The notes: generated by a model not told the origin, from the sequence alone. Numbered from the stretch's first letter, positions 17,192 through 26,729 are shown. The stretch is DNA of 37,565 nt from Lachnospiraceae bacterium (GCA_028693705.1 JAQUUX010000027.1:1-37565), one strand, 5' to 3'. A program made the numbers and translations.

Positions 17192-18144
17192 ATTATTTTT
17201 TTCCCCTGATAAGAATTGGTTTCTTTCATATATTTATGGAACTGATTTAATACATTTCTTTTTTGCAGACTCCAAAGTGGTGCGATCAGCAGATCTCTTG
17301 GTCCGTCTCCGGTCAGTCTGTGTATTACTATATCCGGTCGCAAAGAGCAGATACATTCTGCCAGAAGCGGAATATACTCTTCTATGGTAAACACGTCAAA
17401 AGTATGTTTGCTATATTCCACCGCAAGATCAGTTCCTTTTAAAACATGGAGCAACTGTAGTTTTACACCCCAGACAGGTAAAGAATTCAGATAAGAAACA
17501 GACTGTAATATCATTTCCCTGTTTTCATTGGGAAGTCCCAGGATAAGATGGACGATTACCGGGATGGATAAATCATGGAGTGCACTCAGTGCATCTTCAA
17601 AAACTGGCAAAGGATATCCTCTGCGGATATAACGGGCTGTTTTTTCGTGAATGGATTGCAATCCCAGTTCCACCCAGATGAATTTATCCGGGTATTGGTG
17701 TTGTAATTTTGATAATAAGGATAGCACCGGGGCATCCAGACAATCGGGTCTGGTGGCGATGGAAATACCTGCTACTTCAGGCGTATTCAGTGCCTGCGCA
17801 TAGATCTGTTCCAGATAGGAAACAGGTCCATAGGTATTGGTATAAGCCTGAAAGTAGGCAATAAAATGTTCACCGGTTTTCTTTTCATGGAACAGTTGTA
17901 TTCCCTGCTGCAGTTGTTTGGAGATATCGGTTGCAGCTGCTGTAGAAAGAGCAACTGCAAAATCACCGCTTCCACCGGCACTACAGAAAATACAGCCACG
18001 GGAGCCGATTCGCCCGTCCCGATTGGGACAGGTCAAACCGGCATCCAGTGCAATTTTATATAGTTTCTCGTGATAGGTGGTCTTACAATAGGCATCCAGA
18101 GAATAGTAGGGTTTCCCATACCAGTAACCCGGTAATGTTTTCAT
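17173..18144 (-). CDS. TIGR01212 family radical SAM protein (YtqA/YhcC-like)
   Basis: The start is set at 18144 (MKTLPGYWYGKPYYSLDAY), where homology to the family begins; the open frame runs 34 codons further, but that part overlaps the malic enzyme. The 323-residue product carries the family's cysteine cluster TCPNRDGRIG ... GCIFCSAGG, spaced as in Elp3-like radical SAM enzymes, then GISIATRPDCL, WVELGLQS, VHLILGLPNE and HVLKGTDLA. It binds 4Fe-4S and S-adenosylmethionine. The reaction is uncertain; related Elp3-like proteins act on tRNA. It sits between malic enzyme and DUF4364 on the minus strand, with a 19-nt gap and a 19-nt overlap. Confidence 0.9.
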   Translation of the reverse strand: MKTLPGYWYGKPYYSLDAYCKTTYHEKLYKIALDAGLTCPNRDGRIGSRGCIFCSAGGSGDFAVALSTAAATDISKQLQQGIQLFHEKKTGEHFIAYFQAYTNTYGPVSYLEQIYAQALNTPEVAGISIATRPDCLDAPVLSLLSKLQHQYPDKFIWVELGLQSIHEKTARYIRRGYPLPVFEDALSALHDLSIPVIVHLILGLPNENREMILQSVSYLNSLPVWGVKLQLLHVLKGTDLAVEYSKHTFDVFTIEEYIPLLAECICSLRPDIVIHRLTGDGPRDLLIAPLWSLQKRNVLNQFHKYMKETNSYQGKKIICQNHR

Positions 18145-18163
18145 TTCAGATAGAGTGTTCAAT

Positions 18164-19321
18164 TTATTTGATATGTGCTTTAACAGCATTTGCAACAACC
18201 TCAGCAACCTTTGGATCAAATGCTTCCGGCATAATGTTCTCATCATTTAACTGATCATCGGGAACAAGTCCTGCAATAGCATAAGCAGCAGCCAGCTTCA
18301 TTTCTTCTGTGATCTGGGTTGCACGGCCCTCCAAAGCGCCTTTGAAGATACCGGGAAAAGCAACTACGTTATTTACCTGATTAGGAAAATCAGAACGTCC
18401 TGTACCAACGACTCTTGCACCGGCAGCTCTTGCAACATCAGGCATGATCTCCGGAACAGGATTTGCCATGGCAAAAAGAATGGAATCATGATTCATGGAT
18501 TTTACCATGTCTGGGGTTACAATATTTGGAGCAGATACGCCGACGAAAATGTCAGCACCTTTTAAAGCATCGGCAAGAGAACCTGTTTCTTTATTTGGAT
18601 TAGTAATCTTGGTCATCTCCTGCTGCATCCAGTTCAAGCCTTCCGTGGTTTCAGAAACGATACCGACCTTGTCACACATAATAACATTTTGGAAACCATA
18701 GGTGAGAAGCAGTTTGGTAATGGCAACACCTGCGCTTCCAGCACCATTTACTACAACTTTACAGTCTTCTTTTTTCTTTCCAACAACTTTTAAACCGTTG
18801 ATAATACCTGCCAGTACGACAATGGCTGTTCCATGCTGGTCATCATGGAAAACAGGAATGTCCAGGATCTTTTTCAGTCTTTCTTCTATTTCAAAGCAAC
18901 GAGGTGCACTGATATCTTCCAGGTTGATACCACCAAAGCCGGGAGCCAGGTAGGTAACCGCTTTGATGATTTCCTCAGTATCCTGTGTATCCAGACAAAT
19001 TGGAACCGCATTGACATCACCAAATTCTTTAAATAAGGCAGCTTTTCCTTCCATAACAGGCATAGCAGCGTAAGGACCAATATTACCAAGTCCAAGAACG
19101 GCACTACCATCAGAAACAACAGCTACTGTATTTGCTTTCCAGGTATATTTGTAAGCGGCTTCCTTATCTTTGGCGATTACTTTACAAGGTTCTGCAACAC
19201 CCGGGGTGTAAGCCAGGGCAAGAGCCTCTCTTGTCTTGATCGGTGTCTTGGAAGTTACATTTAACTTACCGTTCCATTCCTCGTGAAGTTTTAATGCCTG
19301 CTCTGCATTTGTCATTTTCAT
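18164..19321 (-). CDS. NAD(P)-dependent malic enzyme
   Basis: A 385-residue short-type bacterial malic enzyme, oxidatively decarboxylating malate to pyruvate. Motifs: LAYTPGVAEPC with the catalytic Tyr, WKANTVAVVSDGSAVLGLGN, GGINLEDISAPRCFEIE (metal Glu and Asp), FHDDQHGTA, a Rossmann strand VVVNGAGSAG and FAMANPVPEI. Two in-frame ATGs lie at 19321 and 19315; GAGGAC fits 19315 slightly better by spacing. It heads the minus-strand run with the radical SAM and DUF4364 genes and is divergent from rho. It would provide pyruvate and reducing equivalents in fermentation. Confidence 0.96.
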   Translation of the reverse strand: MKMTNAEQALKLHEEWNGKLNVTSKTPIKTREALALAYTPGVAEPCKVIAKDKEAAYKYTWKANTVAVVSDGSAVLGLGNIGPYAAMPVMEGKAALFKEFGDVNAVPICLDTQDTEEIIKAVTYLAPGFGGINLEDISAPRCFEIEERLKKILDIPVFHDDQHGTAIVVLAGIINGLKVVGKKKEDCKVVVNGAGSAGVAITKLLLTYGFQNVIMCDKVGIVSETTEGLNWMQQEMTKITNPNKETGSLADALKGADIFVGVSAPNIVTPDMVKSMNHDSILFAMANPVPEIMPDVARAAGARVVGTGRSDFPNQVNNVVAFPGIFKGALEGRATQITEEMKLAAAYAIAGLVPDDQLNDENIMPEAFDPKVAEVVANAVKAHIK

Positions 19322-19433
19322 GTCCTCTTTTCTTTCAAGTTTATATTAATTGGCATAGCCTAAAATGATATATAAAAACAGAATGATCGCATTTATGATA
19401 CAATGTTTCCAGGGTAGGTGCAAGAAAAATTCC

Positions 19434-19462
19434 TTTACCTTTTTGCAAATGCGTTATATAAT
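19434..19462 (+). promoter_or_regulatory. rho promoter in the 255-base divergent spacer
   Basis: TTTACC (19434-19439) and TATAAT (19457-19462) are separated by 17 bases, leaving a leader of about 110 bases before rho. The rest of 19322-19576 is AT-rich; it must also hold the malic enzyme promoter on the other strand, for which no clear boxes are assigned. Confidence 0.65.
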
Positions 19463-19576
19463 ATCACTACACATGGAAATTCACGTCAAAGATTAAATCC
19501 CAAAACAGCAGTAATTAAATTTAGTAATAAGTCATGAACCAATAAAAATAGTAGCAAAGTAGTAAAGGAGTTTTAT

Positions 19577-20962
19577 ATGATGCGAGAAAAATATGAATCC
19601 CTTGCATTGGCAGATTTGAAGGAAATTGCAAAGGCAAGAGGTATGAAGGGCACTTCTACCATGAAAAAAGCTGAACTTGTAGAGGCTATGCTTGCACAAG
19701 ATGAGAAGGACAAGGCTGCAGGTTCAGAAGAAAAGACAGAGGAAAGCAAAAAAAGAGAAGATAAATCCGGTGCAGAGGACAAATCTAAAACCGAAGAGTC
19801 AACCAAAGATCTGGATAAAATTCAGAAGGAACTTGACAGTGGCGAGGTTGCCAATGGTATTTTAGAGGTTATGCCGGATGGTTATGGATTTATCCGTTGC
19901 GAGAATTATCTCCCCGGAGAAAACGATGTGTATGTAGCTCCCAGCCAGATCCGTCGGTTTAATCTGAAAACAGGAGATATTGTAGAAGGTAATACCAGGG
20001 TTAAAAGTGCAACAGAGAGATTTTCTGCTTTATTATATGTAAAGAAGATCAATGGCTTTCTGCCGGAAGTTGCGGCACGTCGTGCCAATTTTGAGGACAT
20101 GACTCCTATTTTCCCAAATGAAAGACTTCCATTGGAAGCGCCGGGCGCCAGCGTTGCCATGCGTATCATGGATCTGATGAGTCCGGTTGGTAAGGGACAG
20201 CGTGGTATGATCGTATCCCCTCCTAAGGCAGGTAAAACTACATTATTAAAAGAAGTAGCCAAATCCGTAAAGCATAATGCACCGGATGTGCATTTGATTA
20301 TTTTGTTAATTGATGAAAGACCGGAAGAAGTTACCGATATCAAGGAAGCAATTGAAGGACCTAACGTAGAAGTGATCTATTCCACTTTTGATGAATTGCC
20401 TGAACACCATAAGCGAGTTGCAGAAATGGTTATGGAAAGAGCAAAACGTCTGGTTGAGCATAAGAAGGATGTTATGATCCTGTTAGATTCCATTACCAGA
20501 CTAACCAGAGCCTATAACCTTACTGTTCCACCGTCAGGCAGAACTTTATCCGGTGGTTTGGATCCTGCAGCTCTGCATATGCCAAAGCGTTTCTTTGGTG
20601 CAGCCAGAAATATGAGAGAAGGCGGCAGCTTGACCATCCTGGCAACTGCACTTGTGGAAACAGGCAGTAAGATGGATGATGTCGTTTACGAGGAATTTAA
20701 GGGTACCGGCAACATGGAAATGGTATTAGATCGTAAGTTATCCGAGAAGAGAGTATTCCCTGCTATTGATATTCCAAAGTCCAGTACTCGTAGAGAAGAT
20801 CTGCTTTTAAACAAGGAAGAACTGGATACCATCAATAATATCCGTAAAGGCTTAAACGGCTTAAAGGGCGATGAGGCAATGGATAAAGTTCTGGATATGT
20901 TCAGTAAGACCAAGACCAATCGAGAATTTATCAATTTGATCAATAAGATTAAGGTGTTTTAA
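19577..20962 (+). CDS. rho: Transcription termination factor Rho
   Basis: A 461-residue protein behind AAAGGAG. The order is: Rho N-terminal SAP-like helix ([20 protein letters not shown]), a highly charged Lys/Glu/Ser insertion at about residues 45-80 as in many Gram-positive Rho proteins, the cold-shock RNA-binding domain ([20 protein letters not shown]), and the RecA-like ATPase with [10 protein letters not shown] near 215, [24 protein letters not shown] and SGGLDPAAL. It is a hexameric RNA helicase that ends transcription. It is the head of the conserved rho-rpmE-DUF1385-prmC-prfA block. The charged insertion is likely disordered. Confidence 0.98.
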   Translation: MMREKYESLALADLKEIAKARGMKGTSTMKKAELVEAMLAQDEKDKAAGSEEKTEESKKREDKSGAEDKSKTEESTKDLDKIQKELDSGEVANGILEVMPDGYGFIRCENYLPGENDVYVAPSQIRRFNLKTGDIVEGNTRVKSATERFSALLYVKKINGFLPEVAARRANFEDMTPIFPNERLPLEAPGASVAMRIMDLMSPVGKGQRGMIVSPPKAGKTTLLKEVAKSVKHNAPDVHLIILLIDERPEEVTDIKEAIEGPNVEVIYSTFDELPEHHKRVAEMVMERAKRLVEHKKDVMILLDSITRLTRAYNLTVPPSGRTLSGGLDPAALHMPKRFFGAARNMREGGSLTILATALVETGSKMDDVVYEEFKGTGNMEMVLDRKLSEKRVFPAIDIPKSSTRREDLLLNKEELDTINNIRKGLNGLKGDEAMDKVLDMFSKTKTNREFINLINKIKVF

Positions 20963-20988
20963 AAAATGCGGTGATTTGAAAAAATTAC

Positions 20989-21097
20989 TTGCATGAACAT
21001 AGTCTTTCTGATATACTCTATTTGCTGTCTATGAGAATGGACGCGTGGATGAGAACAAAAATAACAGAATTAACTTATTTATAGAGAGGTGAAAGCA
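20989..21097 (+). promoter_or_regulatory. rpmE promoter and leader
   Basis: TTGCAT (20989-20994), 17 bases, then TATACT (21012-21017) form a good promoter between rho and rpmE. The leader of about 75 bases contains a possible small hairpin (GTCT paired with GGAC near 21027-21042). Leaders of L31 genes in Firmicutes are known as candidate autoregulatory RNAs; I cannot confirm that this one belongs to that class. Confidence 0.6.
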
Positions 21098-21301
21098 ATG
21101 AGAGAAGGAATCCATCCTGAATATTATCAGGCAACCGTAACTTGTAACTGTGGCAATACATTCGTAACCGGTTCTACCAAACCGGAAATCCATGTAGAAG
21201 TTTGCTCTAAGTGTCATTCATTCTACACAGGTCAGCAGAAGACTGCTAGAGCTGATGGACGTATCGATAAGTTCAACAAGAAGTACGGCGTACAGAATTA
21301 A
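21098..21301 (+). CDS. rpmE: 50S ribosomal protein L31, zinc-binding form
   Basis: ATG 21098 with GAGAGGTG upstream; a GTG at 21089 overlaps that site and is rejected. The 67-residue product begins [20 protein letters not shown] and has the zinc-binding cysteines of the C+ form (C16, C18, C36, C39). It is a component of the large ribosomal subunit at the subunit bridge. C+ L31 is commonly replaced by a C- paralogue in zinc shortage, but no C- copy is seen here. It has its own promoter and a hairpin after the stop. Confidence 0.97.
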   Translation: MREGIHPEYYQATVTCNCGNTFVTGSTKPEIHVEVCSKCHSFYTGQQKTARADGRIDKFNKKYGVQN

Positions 21302-21329
21302 TAAGAGATTTCGCATAAGAGATTTCAGT

Positions 21330-21365
21330 CAAGGTTGGGGTTCCATGAATCTCAACCTTGTTTAA
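21330..21365 (+). terminator. Hairpin after rpmE (weak terminator)
   Basis: CAAGGTTG (21330-21337) pairs perfectly with CAACCTTG (21353-21360), followed only by TTTAAT. It may attenuate rather than stop transcription into the DUF1385 gene. Confidence 0.6.
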
Positions 21366-21387
21366 TATCTGGAATAATGGAGTGAGT

Positions 21388-22404
21388 ATGGCAAAAAAAA
21401 GATGTAATAGATATTCCGGAATAGGCGGACAGGCCGTTCTGGAAGGTATTATGATGAAAAATAAAGATCGTTATGCGGTGGCAGTTAGAAAACCAAATGG
21501 CGAAATAGAGGTAAAAACAGAACAGTATGAAGGTATCATGGGAGATAGCAAGTTAGTAAAGATCCCATTTATCCGTGGTGTTTTTAATTTTGTGGATTCC
21601 CTTGTTCTGGGAACGAAGACACTGAATTATTCTGCCAGCTTTTATGAAGATGAAGAAGCAGAGGAAACTAAGTTTGACAAGGCGATGGATAAGATTTTTA
21701 AAGGAAAAGCAGAAAGCTTTTTGATTGGTCTGACAACTGTGATTTCCATTGTATTGGCTGTTGCCATTTTTATGGTTCTGCCGTTTTTCCTGGTTTCATT
21801 ATTGGGTAATTATGTAAGAAATGCATCCCTTTTGGCAATTATTGAAGGTGTGCTTCGTATATTGATCTTTATCGTTTATATTCTGCTGATATCCTGTACA
21901 AAGGACATTAAGCGTGTATTTATGTATCACGGAGCAGAGCATAAGTGTATCAACTGTATTGAAAAAGGAAGACCGTTAACTGTAAAAGATGTAATGAGAA
22001 GCTCCAGACAGCATAAACGCTGTGGAACCAGCTTTTTATTGTTTGTTATGCTGGTAAGTGTTGTACTTTTCTTCTTTATCAGAGTAGATAGCCCGCTCCA
22101 GAGATTGGGACTTAGAATTTTGTTAATTCCGGTAATCGCAGGTATCTCTTATGAGATTATCCGTCTGGCAGGACGTTCCAACAATATTTTGGTTCGTATC
22201 ATTTCAGCACCGGGTATGTGGCTGCAGAAATTGACTACAAAAGAGCCTACACCGGATATGGTAGAAGTGGCTATCAAGTCAGTAGAAGCAGTATTTGACT
22301 GGAAAGCTTATTTGAAGGAAACTTTTGATTATGATGTGGATGATTCCTGGTTAAAGGATACAACGGATCCGGAAGATGATTTCGAGCTTAATTCACATGA
22401 GTAA
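21388..22404 (+). CDS. DUF1385 family membrane protein (YqhQ-like)
   Basis: ATG 21388 with GGAGTGAG upstream gives 338 residues starting MAKKRCNRYSGIGGQAVLEG; that IGGQAVLEGIMM block is the family signature. It also has VRKPNGEIEV, RGVFNFVDSLVLGTK, membrane segments at about 120-145, 155-175, 215-235 and 240-260, and the motif YHGAEHKCINCIE followed by HKRCGTSFLLFVM. The conserved His, Cys and Glu residues suggest a metal-dependent activity, but the function is not known. In clostridia it regularly stands between rpmE and prmC, as here, with prmC 20 bases downstream. Confidence 0.92.
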   Translation: MAKKRCNRYSGIGGQAVLEGIMMKNKDRYAVAVRKPNGEIEVKTEQYEGIMGDSKLVKIPFIRGVFNFVDSLVLGTKTLNYSASFYEDEEAEETKFDKAMDKIFKGKAESFLIGLTTVISIVLAVAIFMVLPFFLVSLLGNYVRNASLLAIIEGVLRILIFIVYILLISCTKDIKRVFMYHGAEHKCINCIEKGRPLTVKDVMRSSRQHKRCGTSFLLFVMLVSVVLFFFIRVDSPLQRLGLRILLIPVIAGISYEIIRLAGRSNNILVRIISAPGMWLQKLTTKEPTPDMVEVAIKSVEAVFDWKAYLKETFDYDVDDSWLKDTTDPEDDFELNSHE

Positions 22405-22424
22405 AAGAATGGATCTGAAAATAT

Positions 22425-23258
22425 ATGTTATATAAGGATTTATATAAATGGGGCAGTCTGGAGCTGGAACAGGTACATATTCCTGAAGCCATGCTGGATG
22501 CCAGATTGCTGTTAGAATATGTATGCCATACCACATTAAGTGATCTGCATGTACAAGGGGATATGGTTGTTGGCGAGGCTGATGAAGCAACCTATCGTAA
22601 GATGATTGAAAAACGGAAATCCAGAATACCGGTACAGCATATAACAGGCGAGCAGGAATTCATGGGACTTAACTTTAAGGTAAACGATCAGGTACTGGTG
22701 CCCAGACAGGATACGGAGATTCTGGTGGAGGAGGTTATGAAAAACCTTCATGATGGAATGCATATCCTGGATATGTGTACGGGCAGCGGATGTATCTTAC
22801 TAAGTCTGTTGCACTATTCCAATGACTGTCAGGGAACCGGAACAGATATTTCGGAGGCAGCATTGGCTGTTGCAAAGAAAAATGCGGAGGCACTATCCTT
22901 AGAGGCCAATTGGATTCAGAGTGATTTATTTGAGAAGATTGACGGAAAATATGATATTATTGTATCGAATCCGCCATATATCGCATCAGCAGTCATTCCT
23001 ACACTGGAGCCGGAGGTAAGAGATCATGAACCGATGATGGCATTGGATGGAAAAGAAGATGGTCTTTACTTTTATCAAAGAATAGTGAAAGAATGCAAGA
23101 AAAACCTGTATCATGGCGGTATGCTTTTCTTTGAAATAGGATATGATCAAGGCAATGCACTTGTGACACTAATGTCAGAAAATGGATTTAAAGAAGTTGA
23201 AGTTGTGAAGGATTATGCCGGTCTTGACCGGGTGGTGTTTGGAACACTGGCTGTTTGA
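22425..23258 (+). CDS. prmC: Peptide chain release factor N5-glutamine methyltransferase PrmC
   Basis: A 277-residue SAM-dependent methyltransferase. It has the N-terminal helical domain of PrmC, the conserved [16 protein letters not shown] and [13 protein letters not shown], motif [16 protein letters not shown] and the catalytic NPPY at about 182-185. It methylates the Gln of the GGQ motif of RF1 and RF2, and its substrate gene prfA lies 10 bases downstream. The N-terminus [10 protein letters not shown] is normal in length. Confidence 0.97.
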   Translation: MLYKDLYKWGSLELEQVHIPEAMLDARLLLEYVCHTTLSDLHVQGDMVVGEADEATYRKMIEKRKSRIPVQHITGEQEFMGLNFKVNDQVLVPRQDTEILVEEVMKNLHDGMHILDMCTGSGCILLSLLHYSNDCQGTGTDISEAALAVAKKNAEALSLEANWIQSDLFEKIDGKYDIIVSNPPYIASAVIPTLEPEVRDHEPMMALDGKEDGLYFYQRIVKECKKNLYHGGMLFFEIGYDQGNALVTLMSENGFKEVEVVKDYAGLDRVVFGTLAV

Positions 23259-23268
23259 AAGGATAAAT

Positions 23269-24342
23269 ATGTTTGAGAATTTAGTCGATATTGAAAGAAA
23301 ATATGAAGAAGTTATGCTGGAATTAAGTAATCCGGATGTAGCATCAGATAAGGGACGTTACCGTGATCTGATGAAGCAGGAAAGTGAACTTGCTCCTGTG
23401 GTACAGGCTTATAAGGATTATGTAAATAATAACCAGACAATAGAAGATTCTCTGGCTATGCTGGATGAAGAAACAGATCCGGATATGAAGGATATGTTAA
23501 AGGAAGAATTATCTGAAGCCAAGAAGAAGGTTGAGGAGTTGGAACAGGAATTGAAGATCCTGTTATTGCCTAAAGACCCGAATGATGATAAAAACGTCGT
23601 AGTGGAGATTCGTGCAGGTGCCGGCGGTGATGAAGCAGCATTATTTGCGGCTGAAATTTATCGTATGTATGTACATTATGTTGAAGCAAGACATTGGAAA
23701 ACAGAAACGATTGAATTAGAAGAAATCGGAATCGGCGGAATGAAGAGTGTTACTTTTATGGTAAACGGAGCAGGTGCCTATTCTGTATTAAAATATGAAA
23801 GCGGTGTACATCGTGTACAGCGTGTCCCGGAAACAGAATCCGGCGGCAGAATCCATACTTCTACCTGTACTGTGGCAGTTATGCCGGAGGCAGAAGAAGT
23901 AGATGTACAGATTGATGAAAAGGATATTCGTATAGATGTTATGCGTGCATCAGGTAATGGTGGACAGTGTGTTAATACAACTGATTCCGCAGTGCGTTTA
24001 ACTCATTATCCTTCCGGAATCGTAGTATACAGCCAGACAGAGAAATCTCAGTTACAGAATAAGGCAAAAGCATTTGCCCTTCTGCGTTCAAAATTATATG
24101 ATATCGAATGTCAGAAAGCACATGATGCAGAAGCAGAAGCCAGAAAAAGCCAGATCGGTACCGGAGATCGTTCCGAGAAGATTCGTACCTATAACTTCCC
24201 ACAGGGACGTGTGACAGATCATAGAATTAATCTTACTTTATATAAGTTGGATAAGATTTTAAATGGTGATATTCAGGAGATTATTGATAATCTGATTGCA
24301 GCGGACCAGAGCGCGAAGCTGGCGAAGATGCAGGAACAGTAG
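23269..24342 (+). CDS. prfA: Peptide chain release factor 1
   Basis: ATG 23269 behind AAAGGA gives 357 residues, the normal RF1 length; upstream in-frame codons overlap prmC. Markers are the N-terminal helical domain, the codon-recognition loop [14 protein letters not shown] (the tripeptide here is PET where E. coli RF1 has PAT), the catalytic GGQ near residue 231 ([16 protein letters not shown]) and the C-terminal [20 protein letters not shown]. It ends translation at UAA and UAG. It closes the conserved block and is followed by a strong terminator. Confidence 0.97.
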   Translation: MFENLVDIERKYEEVMLELSNPDVASDKGRYRDLMKQESELAPVVQAYKDYVNNNQTIEDSLAMLDEETDPDMKDMLKEELSEAKKKVEELEQELKILLLPKDPNDDKNVVVEIRAGAGGDEAALFAAEIYRMYVHYVEARHWKTETIELEEIGIGGMKSVTFMVNGAGAYSVLKYESGVHRVQRVPETESGGRIHTSTCTVAVMPEAEEVDVQIDEKDIRIDVMRASGNGGQCVNTTDSAVRLTHYPSGIVVYSQTEKSQLQNKAKAFALLRSKLYDIECQKAHDAEAEARKSQIGTGDRSEKIRTYNFPQGRVTDHRINLTLYKLDKILNGDIQEIIDNLIAADQSAKLAKMQEQ

Positions 24343-24402
24343 TAAAGTAATACAGGTTGTGTTGCAATTGCGAATTGCTAATGATTTCACATGTATATAA
24401 CT

Positions 24403-24450
24403 AAAGACATTGTCTTTGAAGTTTATTCAAAGCAGTGTCTTTTTTATATT
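24403..24450 (+). terminator. Terminator after prfA
   Basis: A long stem, AAAGACATTG-CTTTGAA pairing with TTCAAAG-CAGTGTCTTT, around a short loop is followed by TTTTTTATATTTT. It marks the end of the core block. Confidence 0.9.
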
Positions 24451-24576
24451 TTATCAGTGGAGTGCAATGTCATCTATGATATAATAAAAAACAGAAAAAG
24501 TTTAAGACAGTTGCAATAGTAAAAGAAGCAAAAAGAGAGCCTTAATTGAATTATTTTGTAGTGACTTGAATTTTAT

Positions 24577-24601
24577 TTGTGTCACTGGTGGCGACACAAA
24601 T
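24577..24601. promoter_or_regulatory. Imperfect palindrome ahead of the DUF1016 gene
   Basis: TTTGTGTC, nine bases, then GACACAAAT form a near-symmetrical site that ends just before the AAAGGAG of the DUF1016 gene. A similar sequence occurs inside the coding region at about 24895-24919. It could be an operator or a transcript hairpin covering the ribosome site. Confidence 0.35.
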
Positions 24602-24616
24602 GGAAAGGAGATATTA

Positions 24617-25604
24617 TTGAAAGATAATGAAAATGTATTAGCTGAAAAGCTTATAAAAATCATTGATGATTCAAGGCAAAATGCGTTGAAACGAGTTAAT
24701 GAGGAATTAATTCGTATGTATTGGGAAATTGGACAGTATTTAAGTATCGAGTCCGAAAAGGCAGTATTTGGAGATGCATATATTGATACTATTGCGAAAA
24801 AAAAGACAAGCAGCATTTCCAGGGATCAAGGGTTTCAACAGAAGAGGTCTATATAGAATGAGACAATTTTATGAAACCTATAGATCCGATGAACTTGTGA
24901 CACCACTGGTGACACAAATTAGTTGGACAAATCATCTACTTATAATGTCTGGATGTAAAACTGGGGAAGAACGTCAAATTTATATAAGTCTTTGTATTAG
25001 GGAAAATTATTCTAAAAGACAATTAGAACGACAAATAGATAGTGGCTATTATGAAAGATATATGTTATCAAAAGAAAAAATACTTCCAGAAGTTGTAAAA
25101 AGAATTGGTGAAAATCCATTTCTCGACTCTTATGTGATGGAATTTTTAGATTTACCCAATGTATTTCATGAAAATGATTTGCGTAAAGCTTTGATATGTA
25201 ATATGAGAGATTTTATTTTGGAGTTGGGAAAGGATTTTACTTATATTGACGAAGAGTATAAGGTGCAGGTAGGGGGAGAAGATTTCAGGATAGATTTATT
25301 GTTTTACCATCGAGGATTACGTTGTCTGGTTGCAATAGAACTTAAAATTGGAAAATTTAAGCCGGAATATATTTCAAAATTGGATTTCTACTTAGAGGCT
25401 TTAGATAGGCAAGTGAAAAAAGAGAATGAAAATCCAAGCGTAGGTTTGTTATTATGTGCTTCAAAGAATGACGAGGTAGTTGAATATTCTATGAGTAGAA
25501 CATTGTCTCCGATGTTGGTATCACAGTATCGTCTACAATTGCCAGATAAAAAGGTATTACAGAAAAAATTACAGGAACTGGTAAATATACCTGCAATAGA
25601 GTAA
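24617..25604 (+). pseudogene. DUF1016 / PDDEXK nuclease (YhcG-like), split by a frameshift in an A8 run
   Basis: TTG 24617 behind AAAGGAG starts LKDNENVLAEKLIKIIDDSR, then NEELIRMYWEIGQYL, the N-terminal domain of DUF1016 proteins. The frame then breaks in eight As at 24797-24804. With one A fewer it reads IAKKRQAAFPGIKGFNRRGL and continues to 25604, with RMRQFYETY, QISWTNHLL and the nuclease core FRIDLLFYHRGLRCLVAIELK (D and E-x-K of PD-(D/E)XK). The repaired protein would be about 330 residues, the usual length. Relatives are linked to defence and mobile DNA. Slippage, sequencing error or phase variation could all explain the extra A. It lies at the edge of the accessory zone. Confidence 0.85.
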
Positions 25605-25671
25605 ATTATAGCAAACAGAGCGTATAAAATATTTATCACAGGGGAACTTGAGTGATCAAATTGGAGAGGGA

Positions 25672-26058
25672 ATGATGCAGGCAAAATCACAAAGAAAGCT
25701 TCTTCTTTTTCATATTTCGAAAGAGAAAATTGCACAAATACAAAAAGTATGCAATAAATTTAATATCTCAATTCAAAAAGTCGAACCGCGCCAATATGGA
25801 GAAAACCTGGGTGCGCTTGCGGGAATTTCCGGCATGAAGGCAACGGGAAAAGCTTATATTGGAGCTGAACTTCCATCGGAAATGATGATTTTTTCCGGCA
25901 TTGATTCTGATACACTGGATGATTTTATGGCGGAATATAAAAAGACAGGGATTTCTTCGATTCCATTAAAAGCAGTATTGACACCTTTTAATGTGAGTAT
26001 GAGCGTGGGAGAAATCTATCAGGAATTGGTAAAGGAACATAATTCATTATGCAAATGA
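25672..26058 (+). CDS. DUF3783 domain protein
   Basis: Starts at ATG 25672 or 25675 behind GGAGAGGGA and gives about 128 residues. The C-terminal half fits DUF3783: ELPSEMMIFSGIDSDTLDDF, then IPLKAVLTPFNVSMSVGEIY and QELVKEH. The N-terminal half (KLLLFHISKEKIAQIQKVCN, then NISIQKVEP) is a small alpha/beta unit also seen in the family. The function is unknown. It overlaps the next GNAT gene by 10 bases, so the two are translated together. Confidence 0.8.
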   Translation: MMQAKSQRKLLLFHISKEKIAQIQKVCNKFNISIQKVEPRQYGENLGALAGISGMKATGKAYIGAELPSEMMIFSGIDSDTLDDFMAEYKKTGISSIPLKAVLTPFNVSMSVGEIYQELVKEHNSLCK

Positions 26059-26537
26059 TCATTCGAAAAGCAACATTGGCTGATGTGAAAAATATTACTG
26101 CGGTAGAAGCGGAATGTTTTCCGGTGGCAGAGGCAGCAACAGAAAAATCCATTCAGGAAAGAGTATCCGTATATCCGGAGTGTTTCTGGTTATTGGAAGA
26201 TGAGGGAAAGTTGGTTGGATTCGTAAATGGTATGATAACAGATGATCCGGATTTACGGGATGAAATGTATGAAAAGGCAACACTTCACAAGACAGATGGA
26301 ACATGGCAGATGATTTTTGGCGTGGATACCATCCCATCTTATAGAAGACAGGGCTGTGCGGAAAGGTTGTTGAAGCAGGTAATCACAGATGCAAAAACAC
26401 AGCATAGAAAGGGAATTGTCCTGACCTGCAAAGACAAATTAGTGCATTATTATGCAAAGTTTGGGTTTGTGAATGAGGGAATATCAGAGTCCGCTCATGG
26501 CGATGTTGTGTGGTATCAGATGAGATTGACATTTTAA
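26049..26537 (+). CDS. GNAT family N-acetyltransferase
   Basis: A 162-residue single-domain GNAT. The fold is visible as IRKATLADVKNITAVEAECF (beta-1/alpha-1), FWLLEDEGKLVGFVNG (beta-2/3), IFGVDTIPSYRRQGCAERLL (beta-4 and the acetyl-CoA pyrophosphate loop R-R-Q-G-C-A) and YYAKFGFVNEG near the end. The AECFP block resembles arylalkylamine-type acetyltransferases, so a small amine is a possible acceptor; this is inference. Start 26049 overlaps the DUF3783 gene; ATG 26055 is an alternative. Confidence 0.88.
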   Translation: MQMIIRKATLADVKNITAVEAECFPVAEAATEKSIQERVSVYPECFWLLEDEGKLVGFVNGMITDDPDLRDEMYEKATLHKTDGTWQMIFGVDTIPSYRRQGCAERLLKQVITDAKTQHRKGIVLTCKDKLVHYYAKFGFVNEGISESAHGDVVWYQMRLTF

Positions 26538-26599
26538 GCTGTGCTATATGCGTGATCTACAGAAAACATATAATAAAAAGTATAATATAAAGTAAAAAT

Positions 26600-26640
26600 T
26601 CCGATTTGCAGTTGCGATGCATGCCGGAGTTTTTTTGTTA
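26600..26640 (+). terminator. Possible weak terminator after the GNAT gene
   Basis: TCCG and CGGA enclose a loosely paired region followed by GTTTTTTT at 26631-26638. The stem is weak, so the call rests mainly on the T-run. Confidence 0.4.
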
Positions 26641-26670
26641 CACATAAGGTTCTTTTATCAGAAACGTAAT

Positions 26671-26687
26671 CTTAATGAATTATTAAG
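26671..26687. promoter_or_regulatory. Palindrome upstream of the phzF promoter
   Basis: CTTAAT, five bases, ATTAAG, lying about 10 bases before the -35 box of the phzF promoter. It could be a second operator, and no matching regulator can be named. Confidence 0.3.
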
Positions 26688-26697
26688 CATAAAAATA

Positions 26698-26726
26698 TTT
26701 ACATTCCCAGAAAATGGCACTATAAT
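26698..26726 (+). promoter_or_regulatory. Promoter of the phzF-led run
   Basis: TTTACA (26698-26703) and a perfect TATAAT (26721-26726) with a 17-base spacer, followed 4 bases later by the TetR-type palindrome. Confidence 0.8.
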
Positions 26727-26729
26727 AAT

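Noticed and set aside
21301-21326. Repeat of ATAAGAGATTTC just after rpmE
   Set aside because: Only 12 bases in two copies, without pairing or conservation evidence; likely incidental.
23815-23850. PET in place of PAT in the RF1 codon-recognition loop as a sign of altered stop codon use
   Set aside because: The middle residue of this tripeptide varies among RF1 proteins, and genes here use TAA, TAG and TGA normally.
24797-24804. Programmed -1 ribosomal frameshift in the A8 run of the DUF1016 gene
   Set aside because: The downstream frame needs a +1 move, so a classical -1 slip on A_AAA_AAA would give the wrong frame; slippage or an indel is simpler.
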